Below are positions 18,077-25,341 of a DNA stretch of 64,000 bases, piece after piece. The stretch comes from Pseudomonas sp. B21-015. GTDB taxonomy: Bacteria; Pseudomonadota; Gammaproteobacteria; Pseudomonadales; Pseudomonadaceae. Numbering within the stretch: position 1 is the stretch's first letter; the number at the start of each line of letters is the position of its first letter. The stretch spans positions 5,952,001 to 6,016,000 of the forward strand of contig NZ_CP087196.1 of assembly GCF_024749285.1 (NCBI RefSeq), read 5' to 3'. The translations under genes were made by a program, and so were the position numbers. Under the pieces are notes generated by a model. That model saw nothing but the letters and a program-made list of their open reading frames with translations. It was not told the DNA's origin and searched no databases.

Positions 18077-19531
18077 TCAGGCAGCGCTAGAGATAGCTTT
18101 GGGCAACCGCTGATCAATCACTTGGTACAGCGCACTGCCCTCGGGCCAGTTACGCATGAACCGCGCCCGGTCCCGCGCATAGGCAGGGGCGAAACTACTG
18201 ACCGAGGCATGCTGACACATCGAATCCAGATCGATCAGCGCCCAGCGATCCTGCTGCCAGAACAGGTTATGGCCTTTGAAATCGCCATGGCTGATCCGCT
18301 CGCGAATCAGCTCGGCAAACAGATAATCCAGGGCCTGCAACTCGGCCTGCGGCGCTTCACCGCTTTCAACGTACGGCGCAAAGCGCTCGATGATGTCCGG
18401 CCCCGGCAAATACTCGGTCACCAGGTACGCCCGACTGCGCAGCCAGAGAAAACGCTTCTCCAGCAAGGCCAATGGCTTGGGCGTGGCGATGCCCAGGAAC
18501 GCCAGGCGATTGCCTTCACGCCATGAGTGCCAGGCGCGACTCGGGCGCCAGAAACGCTTGAGCCAGTGAGCAAAGCCTTTGATGTTGTAACGCTTGACCA
18601 CCAACGTGCGCCCCGCCACGTCGACCTTGCCGACGCTCGCCGCGCCGCCGGTCTTGTACAGATGGCCCTGATCGAGCAAGGCATCGGCCTGCTCCAGCAC
18701 TGGCAGCATCGCGGCCTCTTCGTCACGGCGAATCGCCCGCAAGCCGAACGCTCCGCGCTGGACACTGAATAGCGTGCATTCGCGGCCGACCTTGATCAGG
18801 AAGTCCTTCAAACGCCAGCGGCGAACCTTGTCGATCTGCTTCTGCAACGCTTCCATGGGCAAGGCATGCTCACCGTTGCCCAGCAAGTAATACACCAGCA
18901 ACTCTTCGGTGAAGGGCTCCAGCGATTTAGGCAACTGGGCGAAAAACACCCCGAGATTTTCCAGGACTTTGTGCTGCGACAGCGGCTTGCCAGCCGTCTC
19001 GGCACAGATCCCGGCACCATCGATCAAATACAATTGACCGCCGTGGCGCAGCAGGTTGTCCAGGTGCAAATCTTCCTGCCACAGGCCTTTGCTGTGCAGT
19101 TGCCCAATGGCGCCCAAGGCGTCGGCCAGCACCGCCGATTGTTCATCCGCCAACGCAGGCAAGTGTTCGACCTGTTTCCAGGCATCCCCCAGGCTCTCGG
19201 CGCCCTCAAGGAAATCGAACAATAGCCAGCCACCCTCACCGTCCTTCAGGCCATCGGCCAATAGCAACGGCGTGGTTAGCCCCTGCGCAGCGAGCAAACG
19301 CACGCCATCCAGCTCACGCTGAAAATGCCGCGCCGCTTTACCGCCAACCAGCAACTTGGCCAACACCGGCCGGCCGCGCCAGACGCCAGCGCCAACGTAA
19401 CGCTGCCCCGGCAACACCCGCAGCAGACTCAGCAACTGCAACTCGGCAGGCCCCGCGGCATCGGCCAGTGGAATGCTCAGCGGCAGGCTTGGGCTACGTC
19501 CGGCGTTTTTCAGTTCGGACAAACGCATCAA
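18077..19531 (-). CDS. Double-domain LPS kinase-like protein (PA5006 type)
   Basis: The 484-residue protein contains two kinase-like folds in tandem. The first has WQEDLHLDNLL and YLIDGAG (about residues 155-180). The second has SHGDFKGHNLFW and ALIDLDSM (about 410-435), each a catalytic loop followed by the metal-binding Asp. It belongs with the InaA/WaaP-like LPS kinases, and its position after wapQ matches PA5006. It probably takes part in core heptose phosphorylation, but which of the two domains is active is not shown. The start is ATG 19531 or the adjacent ATG 19528, and it overlaps wapQ by up to four bases. Confidence 0.8.
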   Translation of the reverse strand: MMRLSELKNAGRSPSLPLSIPLADAAGPAELQLLSLLRVLPGQRYVGAGVWRGRPVLAKLLVGGKAARHFQRELDGVRLLAAQGLTTPLLLADGLKDGEGGWLLFDFLEGAESLGDAWKQVEHLPALADEQSAVLADALGAIGQLHSKGLWQEDLHLDNLLRHGGQLYLIDGAGICAETAGKPLSQHKVLENLGVFFAQLPKSLEPFTEELLVYYLLGNGEHALPMEALQKQIDKVRRWRLKDFLIKVGRECTLFSVQRGAFGLRAIRRDEEAAMLPVLEQADALLDQGHLYKTGGAASVGKVDVAGRTLVVKRYNIKGFAHWLKRFWRPSRAWHSWREGNRLAFLGIATPKPLALLEKRFLWLRSRAYLVTEYLPGPDIIERFAPYVESGEAPQAELQALDYLFAELIRERISHGDFKGHNLFWQQDRWALIDLDSMCQHASVSSFAPAYARDRARFMRNWPEGSALYQVIDQRLPKAISSAA

Positions 19532-20280
19532 CGCGCCTCCTTATGACTGCGCCGTGCACTCAGGCGCGATACCCAGCGGTCCACCAGCGAACTGTTCAGC
19601 GGCTGATCCAGATATACCGCCAACAACTCGCGCAGCTGAATTTCGCTCCATTCCGGCGCCCGCCGCAGCAACGGCTCCAGGTCCTTGATCCGATCACGCT
19701 GGCCGAAAAACAGCGGCCGGGTTTTTTCCAGGTCAATCAACTGAGCCTGATAACCGTCACCGGTGGCCTGAAGAAAAATGTGCTTGGGGTAGAAGCAACC
19801 GTGAACCTGACGTACCTCATGCAGGCGTCGCGCCAGTCGCCCACAGGCCTTGAGAATGGCCGAGTGCTGTGCCGCGCTCAGATCCGACCAGCGCTGCAAC
19901 AGCGAATCCAGATCATCCCAACCATCCAGCGCGCGGGTCAGCAGAATCGCCCGGACTTCGCCGTCGACCTTGCGCTCACCAAAAAACACCGCCTGCAGCG
20001 CCGGAATACCCAGTGCCTGATAACGACTGATGTTGCGAAACTCACGGGCAAAACTCGGCTCGCCCAAGGGCGAATGCCAGGTGCGCGTCAGGTAGTTGCT
20101 CTGGCGCTTGAGGTAGTAGCCATGGCCTTCCAGTTCCAGCCGAAACACACTGCTCCAGCCACCCCGAGCGGTGTTGGGTTCATCCACAGCTTCGAGCTGT
20201 TTGGCCCAGAGCGCGTCAAAGGTGCCGAGGCCATGGCGCTCAAGCAGCGCACGGTCTTCAGCAGCCAGAAAATCAGTCAT
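19528..20280 (-). CDS. wapQ: LPS core kinase-like protein WapQ
   Basis: The 250-residue protein belongs to the InaA/Kdo-kinase-like group. The catalytic loop reads VHGCFYPKHIF near residue 158, with Cys where protein kinases have Asp, and is followed by LIDLEKTR. This form is usual in the family. Position between wapP and the double kinase corresponds to PA5007, one of the P. aeruginosa inner-core kinases. The open frame extends to 20421, but ATG 20280 overlaps the wapP stop as ATGA and fits the family length. Cytoplasmic. Confidence 0.82.
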   Translation of the reverse strand: MTDFLAAEDRALLERHGLGTFDALWAKQLEAVDEPNTARGGWSSVFRLELEGHGYYLKRQSNYLTRTWHSPLGEPSFAREFRNISRYQALGIPALQAVFFGERKVDGEVRAILLTRALDGWDDLDSLLQRWSDLSAAQHSAILKACGRLARRLHEVRQVHGCFYPKHIFLQATGDGYQAQLIDLEKTRPLFFGQRDRIKDLEPLLRRAPEWSEIQLRELLAVYLDQPLNSSLVDRWVSRLSARRSHKEAR

Positions 20281-21011
20281 TCGCGTCCCTCGAAAAATCT
20301 CACCACGTGCCGAATCCGTTTCTTGTCGACGGCATTGAGCCGGGTGCATTGGCGGTATTGCAGGTAGAAGCGCAGACGCTGGGTGGCCGACAGGTGATAC
20401 TTGGCCACCTTGTCCAGGCAAGCCAAGTCTTTGGTGATCCGGTATTTGAGCCAGAAGCCGCGCCAGAAATCACCGTTGGGGCAGTCGATCAGAAACAGCC
20501 GGGGCTCATCGTCGATCAGCAGGTTGCGCCACTTCAAATCGTTATGAGTAAAACGGTGGTCGTGCATCGTCCGGGTATAGCCCGCCAGCTGTCGACTGAT
20601 GTTGTCGACCCAGGCGCGGTCCGCCAGTTTCGGATCATGCCGATCAGCCAGGGCCGACAAATCTTCGGTATGGGGCAGCTCGCGTGTGATCATCGCTCCA
20701 CGGTCGTATGCCACACCGCGCCGTTCCAGCCCCCAGGCCACTACTTCGGCGGTGGGAATGCCCCATTTGGCGAAACGCTTGAGGTTCTGCCACTCGGCCT
20801 TCACCCGCGGTTTGCCCAGATAACGGCGCAGGCCTTTGCCGGCGCCGACGTAGCGCTTGACGTAATAGTTGACGCCATTGCGCTGGACGCGAATGACCTC
20901 GGACAGTGGATCGCGGGTCAGTCGCTCGCCCTCGAGCGCGAACACCGCGTCAAGACTGCCGAAGTCTTCTGCCAGATCGCTGTAAGCAGGTTCCAGTGTC
21001 CAACCCGACAT
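20277..21011 (-). CDS. wapP: LPS core heptose kinase WapP
   Basis: The 244-residue protein has the kinase catalytic loop THNDLKWRNLL near residue 156 and the metal site LFLIDCPNGDF near 178, both complete. It matches the size and place of PA5008 (WapP), one of the enzymes that phosphorylate inner-core heptose in P. aeruginosa. Start and stop overlap waaP and wapQ by one and four bases, so the kinases should be made in a fixed ratio. Substrate assignment rests on synteny. Confidence 0.87.
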   Translation of the reverse strand: MSGWTLEPAYSDLAEDFGSLDAVFALEGERLTRDPLSEVIRVQRNGVNYYVKRYVGAGKGLRRYLGKPRVKAEWQNLKRFAKWGIPTAEVVAWGLERRGVAYDRGAMITRELPHTEDLSALADRHDPKLADRAWVDNISRQLAGYTRTMHDHRFTHNDLKWRNLLIDDEPRLFLIDCPNGDFWRGFWLKYRITKDLACLDKVAKYHLSATQRLRFYLQYRQCTRLNAVDKKRIRHVVRFFEGRE

Positions 21012-21817
21012 CAGAGCGCGTCCCCGTATCGCTGCTTACGCTCGTAGAGCTTGTTGGCCTTGCCTTCGAGCCATGCCAGCAGTCCAGCTTCTTCAGCCAG
21101 AATCTGGCGCAGGGGCTGTTGGAAGTACCCCTTGAGGAAACGCAGTTTGTCGCGACGGGTCAGGCCAATGTCGAGCGCCGAAAAATACAGCGCCGCCAGG
21201 TCCTTGTTGCGCCAGCGCTGGGTAATCGTCGGACGGGTCTGAGCACGGTGCAGATCGATTACCGACAGCTTGAAATCATCAAAGGTCACCGGCTTGTCGG
21301 TGTGCAGCAGGAAGTGGCAGATGTAGCAGTCGCGGTGGTTGACCCCGGCACGGTGCATCATGCCGGTCATGCGCGCGACTTCGGCGATCAAGGCGCGCTT
21401 GAGTTTTGGCTCGGGCGGCTGCTTGACCCAGTCGATGCTGAAATCTTCGAGGCTGACGGTGGGCGCCAGTTCTTCAGTGACGATGAACGAATGCTGGTCC
21501 GCCGGGTTGCTGCCTTTTTCGCCGTAGGCGACAGCGGTCATGGTCGGCACGCCGACTTCTTGCAGGCGTTGAATGGCCTTCCACTCCTGGCCCGCGCCAA
21601 GCACTGGCAGCTTGGCGGTCAGCAGATTCTTGAAGATCTCGCCCCAGCCGATGCCCCGGTGGATCTTCACGAAGAACCCGTGACCATCCACTTCAGTACG
21701 CAGTGTCCGGCGCGCTTCAAGCTCGCGGTACACCTCGCCCTTGAGGCCCTCGACTTCAGCGAACGGATCGCGTCCGGCCCAGAGGCTCTTGAACGGTTCA
21801 GCCAGCATCAACTTCAT
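21011..21817 (-). CDS. waaP: LPS core heptose(I) kinase WaaP
   Basis: WaaP phosphorylates heptose I of the inner core in the cytoplasm; in P. aeruginosa this step is essential. The 268-residue protein equals the family length. It has the kinase loop NHRDCYICHFLL near residue 158 with the catalytic Asp intact and the metal site LSVIDLHRAQ. I chose ATG 21817, which overlaps the waaG stop by one base, over a longer upstream frame. It stands in the classic waaF-waaC-waaG-waaP order. Confidence 0.95.
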   Translation of the reverse strand: MKLMLAEPFKSLWAGRDPFAEVEGLKGEVYRELEARRTLRTEVDGHGFFVKIHRGIGWGEIFKNLLTAKLPVLGAGQEWKAIQRLQEVGVPTMTAVAYGEKGSNPADQHSFIVTEELAPTVSLEDFSIDWVKQPPEPKLKRALIAEVARMTGMMHRAGVNHRDCYICHFLLHTDKPVTFDDFKLSVIDLHRAQTRPTITQRWRNKDLAALYFSALDIGLTRRDKLRFLKGYFQQPLRQILAEEAGLLAWLEGKANKLYERKQRYGDAL

Positions 21818-22938
21818 TAAGCGTGCTCCGCCAGAATCACATCGGCCGCGTGCTGCGGCATGCTGTAGAGGTCGGCCGTCTCGGCGAAGGCCAGACCGTT
21901 GCGGCTCCAGGCCGCCCGTGCATTTGCGTCGTTCAACATGCCAGTCAGGTATTGAGTCAATTGCGCCTGATCGAAGGGCTCGTCCAGCACCAGACCCGCG
22001 TCGGCCTCGGCGATGTAATGGGCGTAGCCGCACACCGCACTCACCAGCACCGGCAAGCCAGCCACCAGGGCTTCAAGCAATACCGTCCCGGTGTTTTCGT
22101 TGTACGCCGGGTGGATCAACAGATCGGCACCGAGCAGGAAACGCGGGATATCGCTGCGCCCCTTGAGGAACTGCACGTTGTCGCCGAGCCCCAATGTGGC
22201 GCTCTGCAACTGGAATACTTTGGGGTCGTCCTGGCCAATTACAAACAGTCGGGTGCGTTTTTTCAGCTCGGCGGGCAGCGCGGCCAGCGCCTTGAGACTG
22301 CGGTCCACGCCTTTGGTCTTGAACCCGGAGCCGATCTGCACCAGCAGCAGCTCATCGTCCTTCAGGTTGAATTCGGCTCGGAACCCGGCGCGAATGTCAT
22401 CCGCGTCCGCTGGGCGACGACGGTCCTGGGCGATGCCCGGTGGCAGCAGATGAAAACGTTCGATCGGCGTGTCGTAATGCTTGATGAACAGCGGCTGCTG
22501 GACTTCGGAAATCATCAGCACTTCGGTCTTGGCGTCCTTGGCGAACACCGCGCGCTCGTACTCGGCGAAGTGCCGGTAACGGCCCCAGCGACGGTACAGG
22601 GAGTTGCGCAGGTTCTGCGCCTTGTCTTCGAAGCAGCCGTCGGCGGCGTAATAAACGTCCAGGCCGGGCATTTTGTTGAAACCGATCAGGCGGTCCACCG
22701 GACGCTTGGCCAGATCGGCCTCCATCCATTCGGTGAGTTTCTCATTGCGCCGATGATTGAAGAACGCCTTGACCGGCGCCACCAACACTTCGAAACCCGG
22801 CGGAACGTCACCTTCCCAGATCAACGTGTAGACGCGAATCCGATGGCCGCGCTGCTGACACTCCAGGGCGATGCGCATGAAGTCGCGCTGCAAGCCCCCG
22901 AATGGAAAGTACTTGTACAGGACAAATGCCAATTGCAT
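21817..22938 (-). CDS. waaG: Core glucosyltransferase I-type enzyme WaaG (GT4)
   Basis: The 373-residue GT-B enzyme begins MQLAFVLYKYFPFGGLQRD, has the WaaG-typical GFNKMPGLDVYYAADGC segment, and the donor site IHPAYNENTGTVLLEALVAGLPV. WaaG adds the first hexose to heptose II; in pseudomonads the sugar is generally a galactosamine rather than glucose, a point from family knowledge. Its start overlaps the waaC stop by one base and its stop overlaps the waaP start. Confidence 0.95.
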   Translation of the reverse strand: MQLAFVLYKYFPFGGLQRDFMRIALECQQRGHRIRVYTLIWEGDVPPGFEVLVAPVKAFFNHRRNEKLTEWMEADLAKRPVDRLIGFNKMPGLDVYYAADGCFEDKAQNLRNSLYRRWGRYRHFAEYERAVFAKDAKTEVLMISEVQQPLFIKHYDTPIERFHLLPPGIAQDRRRPADADDIRAGFRAEFNLKDDELLLVQIGSGFKTKGVDRSLKALAALPAELKKRTRLFVIGQDDPKVFQLQSATLGLGDNVQFLKGRSDIPRFLLGADLLIHPAYNENTGTVLLEALVAGLPVLVSAVCGYAHYIAEADAGLVLDEPFDQAQLTQYLTGMLNDANARAAWSRNGLAFAETADLYSMPQHAADVILAEHA

Positions 22939-23999
22939 CAGCGCAGCTCCTCAGCCAGTAACAACGTGCTCAGTCGGCTCGCGACACGCTCGGGATTCAG
23001 ACGCGTGAAGCACAGGGGCCACTCGCGCTTCAGGTCGAACCGACGGGCATCGTCGGCCGTCGGTTGATAGGTGCATTTCTTTTGCAGGCACGGCGCGCAA
23101 GGGAAGTCGCTGGCCATGTGAATCTGCGACTTGCCGTACGCGCCGGTCAGGCCCGGGTTGGTCGGGCCGAACAGCGACAGGGTCGGCACGTCCAGCGCTG
23201 CGGCCAAGTGACCGAGACCGGTGTCCACCGCCACGCAGGCTTGCGCCCCGGCCAGGACTTTGCCGACACCCGCCAGGTTCAGCTTAGGCAGCACTTCGAC
23301 GTGTTTCATGTCTTTGGCTATGCGCTCGGCGCGGGCCTTTTCGATGGGGTTGCCCCACGGCAGTTTTACCGCCACACCGAGGTACCCCACCCGCTCGGCC
23401 AGCTCGCGCCAATAGGCTTCGGGCCAGTGCTTGGTGTCCCAGGTGGTGCCATGGAGAAACACCACGTACGGATTCTTGCGCGGCAATTCCACCAGCCGTT
23501 CGACGCTCAGGCCGTAGTCGCCCAGCCCTTTAGGCAGGTCGTAACCCAGGGCCACCGCGAACAGCTGACGCACTCGCTCTACTGCGTGCTGCCCACGGGC
23601 CACGGCCAGACGCCGGGAATAGAAGCGCGCGGCGATCGGTTCACGGGCCGAGTTCTTGTCCAGCCCAGCCACCGGGGCTTTGGCATAGCGGGTCAGCAAC
23701 GCGCTTTTCAGCAGGCCCTGGGCATCGATCACCAAGTCATACTTTGTCGCGCGCACGCTTTGCTTGAAGCGCTTCCACTCGCCACTCTTGATGGTCTGCC
23801 AGATGTTCTTGCGCCAGCGACGGATCGCCACCGGAATCACCTTGCCCACGGCAGGGTGCCAGGTCGGGATCTCGGCGAAGCCTTCTTCCACCACCCAGTC
23901 GAACTTGATGCCGGGGATCGCCCGCGCCGCGTCGGTCAACGCTGGCAACGCATGAATCACGTCGCCCAGCGAAGAAGTCTTGATCAACAGTACCCGCAA
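22938..23999 (-). CDS. waaC: LPS heptosyltransferase I WaaC
   Basis: The 353-residue GT9 enzyme transfers the first L,D-heptose from ADP-heptose to Kdo2-lipid A. Motifs include RVLLIKTSSLGDVIHALPAL at the N-terminus, DAQGLLKSAL, and the ADP-heptose site VDTGLGHLAAALDVPTLSLF. The start codon is TTG at 23999, immediately after the waaF TAG, with GAGG nine bases upstream. This unusual start may lower WaaC translation or couple it to WaaF. Confidence 0.95.
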   Translation of the reverse strand: MRVLLIKTSSLGDVIHALPALTDAARAIPGIKFDWVVEEGFAEIPTWHPAVGKVIPVAIRRWRKNIWQTIKSGEWKRFKQSVRATKYDLVIDAQGLLKSALLTRYAKAPVAGLDKNSAREPIAARFYSRRLAVARGQHAVERVRQLFAVALGYDLPKGLGDYGLSVERLVELPRKNPYVVFLHGTTWDTKHWPEAYWRELAERVGYLGVAVKLPWGNPIEKARAERIAKDMKHVEVLPKLNLAGVGKVLAGAQACVAVDTGLGHLAAALDVPTLSLFGPTNPGLTGAYGKSQIHMASDFPCAPCLQKKCTYQPTADDARRFDLKREWPLCFTRLNPERVASRLSTLLLAEELR

Positions 24000-24000
24000 A

Positions 24001-25035
24001 CTATTTGACCTCGACCACAGTGCCCAGCAACCGCTGCAAGGCTTCGTTCACCGCTTGCGGCATGAGTTGGCGCAAGCAATTGTAATGACCGAAACGGCAG
24101 GTGCGATCGAAGCACGGACTGCATTCGATGCCCAGGCGCACGATCTCGACATGTTCGGCCAGCGGTGGCGTGAAACCCGGCGACGTCGAGCCGTACACCG
24201 CCACCAATGGACGGTTCAGCGCCGCGGCCACGTGCATCAGGCCAGAGTCGTTGGAGACTACCGCGTCGGCACAGGACAGCAGATCGATGGCCTCGGCCAG
24301 GGAAGTTCCACCACTGAGGTTCACCGACTCTTCACGCAGACCGGGAATCAGCCGCGCTCGAATGTCTTCGCCCACCGCATGATCGTTTTTCGAGCCGAAC
24401 AGCCAGACCTGCCAGCCCTCACGAATCCTCGCTTCGGCGACCTTGGCGTAGTGCTCGGACGGCCAGCGTTTGGATTCGCCGAACTCGGCGCCGGGGCATA
24501 GCGCCAATACCGGACGGTCGAGGGCCAGACCGAACTTGGCCAGTGCGGCGTCGCGGGTCACCGGGTCGATCTGCAGGCTCGGCCGTGGATACGGCTTCGG
24601 CAGCTCGGCGCCGGGCTCAAAAGCCAGGGCCATGAAGCGCTCGATCATCAGTGGGTAACGCTCTTTGTCGAGCGTACGCACGTCATTGAGCAAACCGTAG
24701 CGGAACTCGCCGCGCCAGCCGGTGCGTTTCGGGATGCTGGCAAAAAACGGCACCAGTGCCGACTTCAGCGAATTGGGCAGCAGGATGGCCTGGTCGTACT
24801 GACCGGCCAGGGACTTACCGATGCGCCGACGCGTCGCCAGCTCCAGCACGCCATGGCCAAGCGGGAAGCTCAAGGCTTGGCGTACTTCGGGCATGCGCTC
24901 GAGGATCGGCCGGCTCCACTCGGGGGCCAGCACGTCGATTTCGCATTGCGGGTGGCGCTGTTTAAGACACTGAAAAAGTGTCTGCGCCATCACCATGTCA
25001 CCGACCCAACTGGGCCCAACGATCAGAATTTTCAT
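24001..25035 (-). CDS. waaF: LPS heptosyltransferase II WaaF
   Basis: The 344-residue GT9 enzyme adds the second inner-core heptose. Visible motifs are ILIVGPSWVGDMVMAQTLF at the N-terminus, LLPNSLKSALVPFFA, LCPGAEFGESKRWP and SNDSGLMHVAAALNRP. I chose ATG 25035 (MKILIVG) over a longer in-frame start because it fits the family. It is the first gene of the leftward waaF-C-G-P kinase run. Two hairpins precede it, one of them terminator-like and ending only about eight bases before the start codon. Confidence 0.96.
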   Translation of the reverse strand: MKILIVGPSWVGDMVMAQTLFQCLKQRHPQCEIDVLAPEWSRPILERMPEVRQALSFPLGHGVLELATRRRIGKSLAGQYDQAILLPNSLKSALVPFFASIPKRTGWRGEFRYGLLNDVRTLDKERYPLMIERFMALAFEPGAELPKPYPRPSLQIDPVTRDAALAKFGLALDRPVLALCPGAEFGESKRWPSEHYAKVAEARIREGWQVWLFGSKNDHAVGEDIRARLIPGLREESVNLSGGTSLAEAIDLLSCADAVVSNDSGLMHVAAALNRPLVAVYGSTSPGFTPPLAEHVEIVRLGIECSPCFDRTCRFGHYNCLRQLMPQAVNEALQRLLGTVVEVK

Positions 25036-25042
25036 GTGGTTT

Positions 25043-25076
25043 CCAAAAACGAGCCGGGGAGGCATACGCCTCCCCG
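25043..25076 (-). terminator. Hairpin with T-run directly upstream of waaF
   Basis: On the minus strand an 8-bp stem (GGGGAGGC with loop GTAT, 25056-25075) is followed by GGCTCGTTTTTGG, the pattern of an intrinsic terminator. The T-run ends about eight bases before the waaF ATG. It could stop glnE read-through or act as an attenuator for the waa operon. Confidence 0.6.
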
Positions 25077-25120
25077 CCTCGAGAATCCAGCACCTTCGGG
25101 GTGAGCCGTCAGGTCATTTG

Positions 25121-25142
25121 GACGAGCCGATTGGGGCTCGTC
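25121..25142. other. Second hairpin in the waaF leader
   Basis: GACGAGCC and GGCTCGTC pair over eight bases around a six-base loop. With the hairpin at 25056-25075 it makes a two-stem leader upstream of waaF. No T-run follows. Confidence 0.5.
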
Positions 25143-25184
25143 GGATAAATTTAATACACATCCATGTCAGCTAGCATAAATCTA

Positions 25185-25316
25185 TGTGGCGAGGGAGCTT
25201 GCTCCCGCTGGGCTGCGAAGCAGCCCCAAAACTGCCACTGCGTTTTCATCTAACAGACCGCACAATCTGATTCGGGAGCGCTTCGCACTCCAGCGGGAGC
25301 AAGCTCCCTCGCCACA
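25185..25316. repeat. REPIN (class B) between waaF and glnE
   Basis: Inverted copies of a second REP type (GTGGCGAGGGAGCTTGCTCCC and its complement) bracket about 80 bases. The same class appears at 63209-63340. The gap from 25036 to 25341 holds this REPIN and the two hairpins. No ilvE gene is present here. Confidence 0.9.
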
Positions 25317-25341
25317 AAAGCCTGCCACGCTCATGTCAGCT

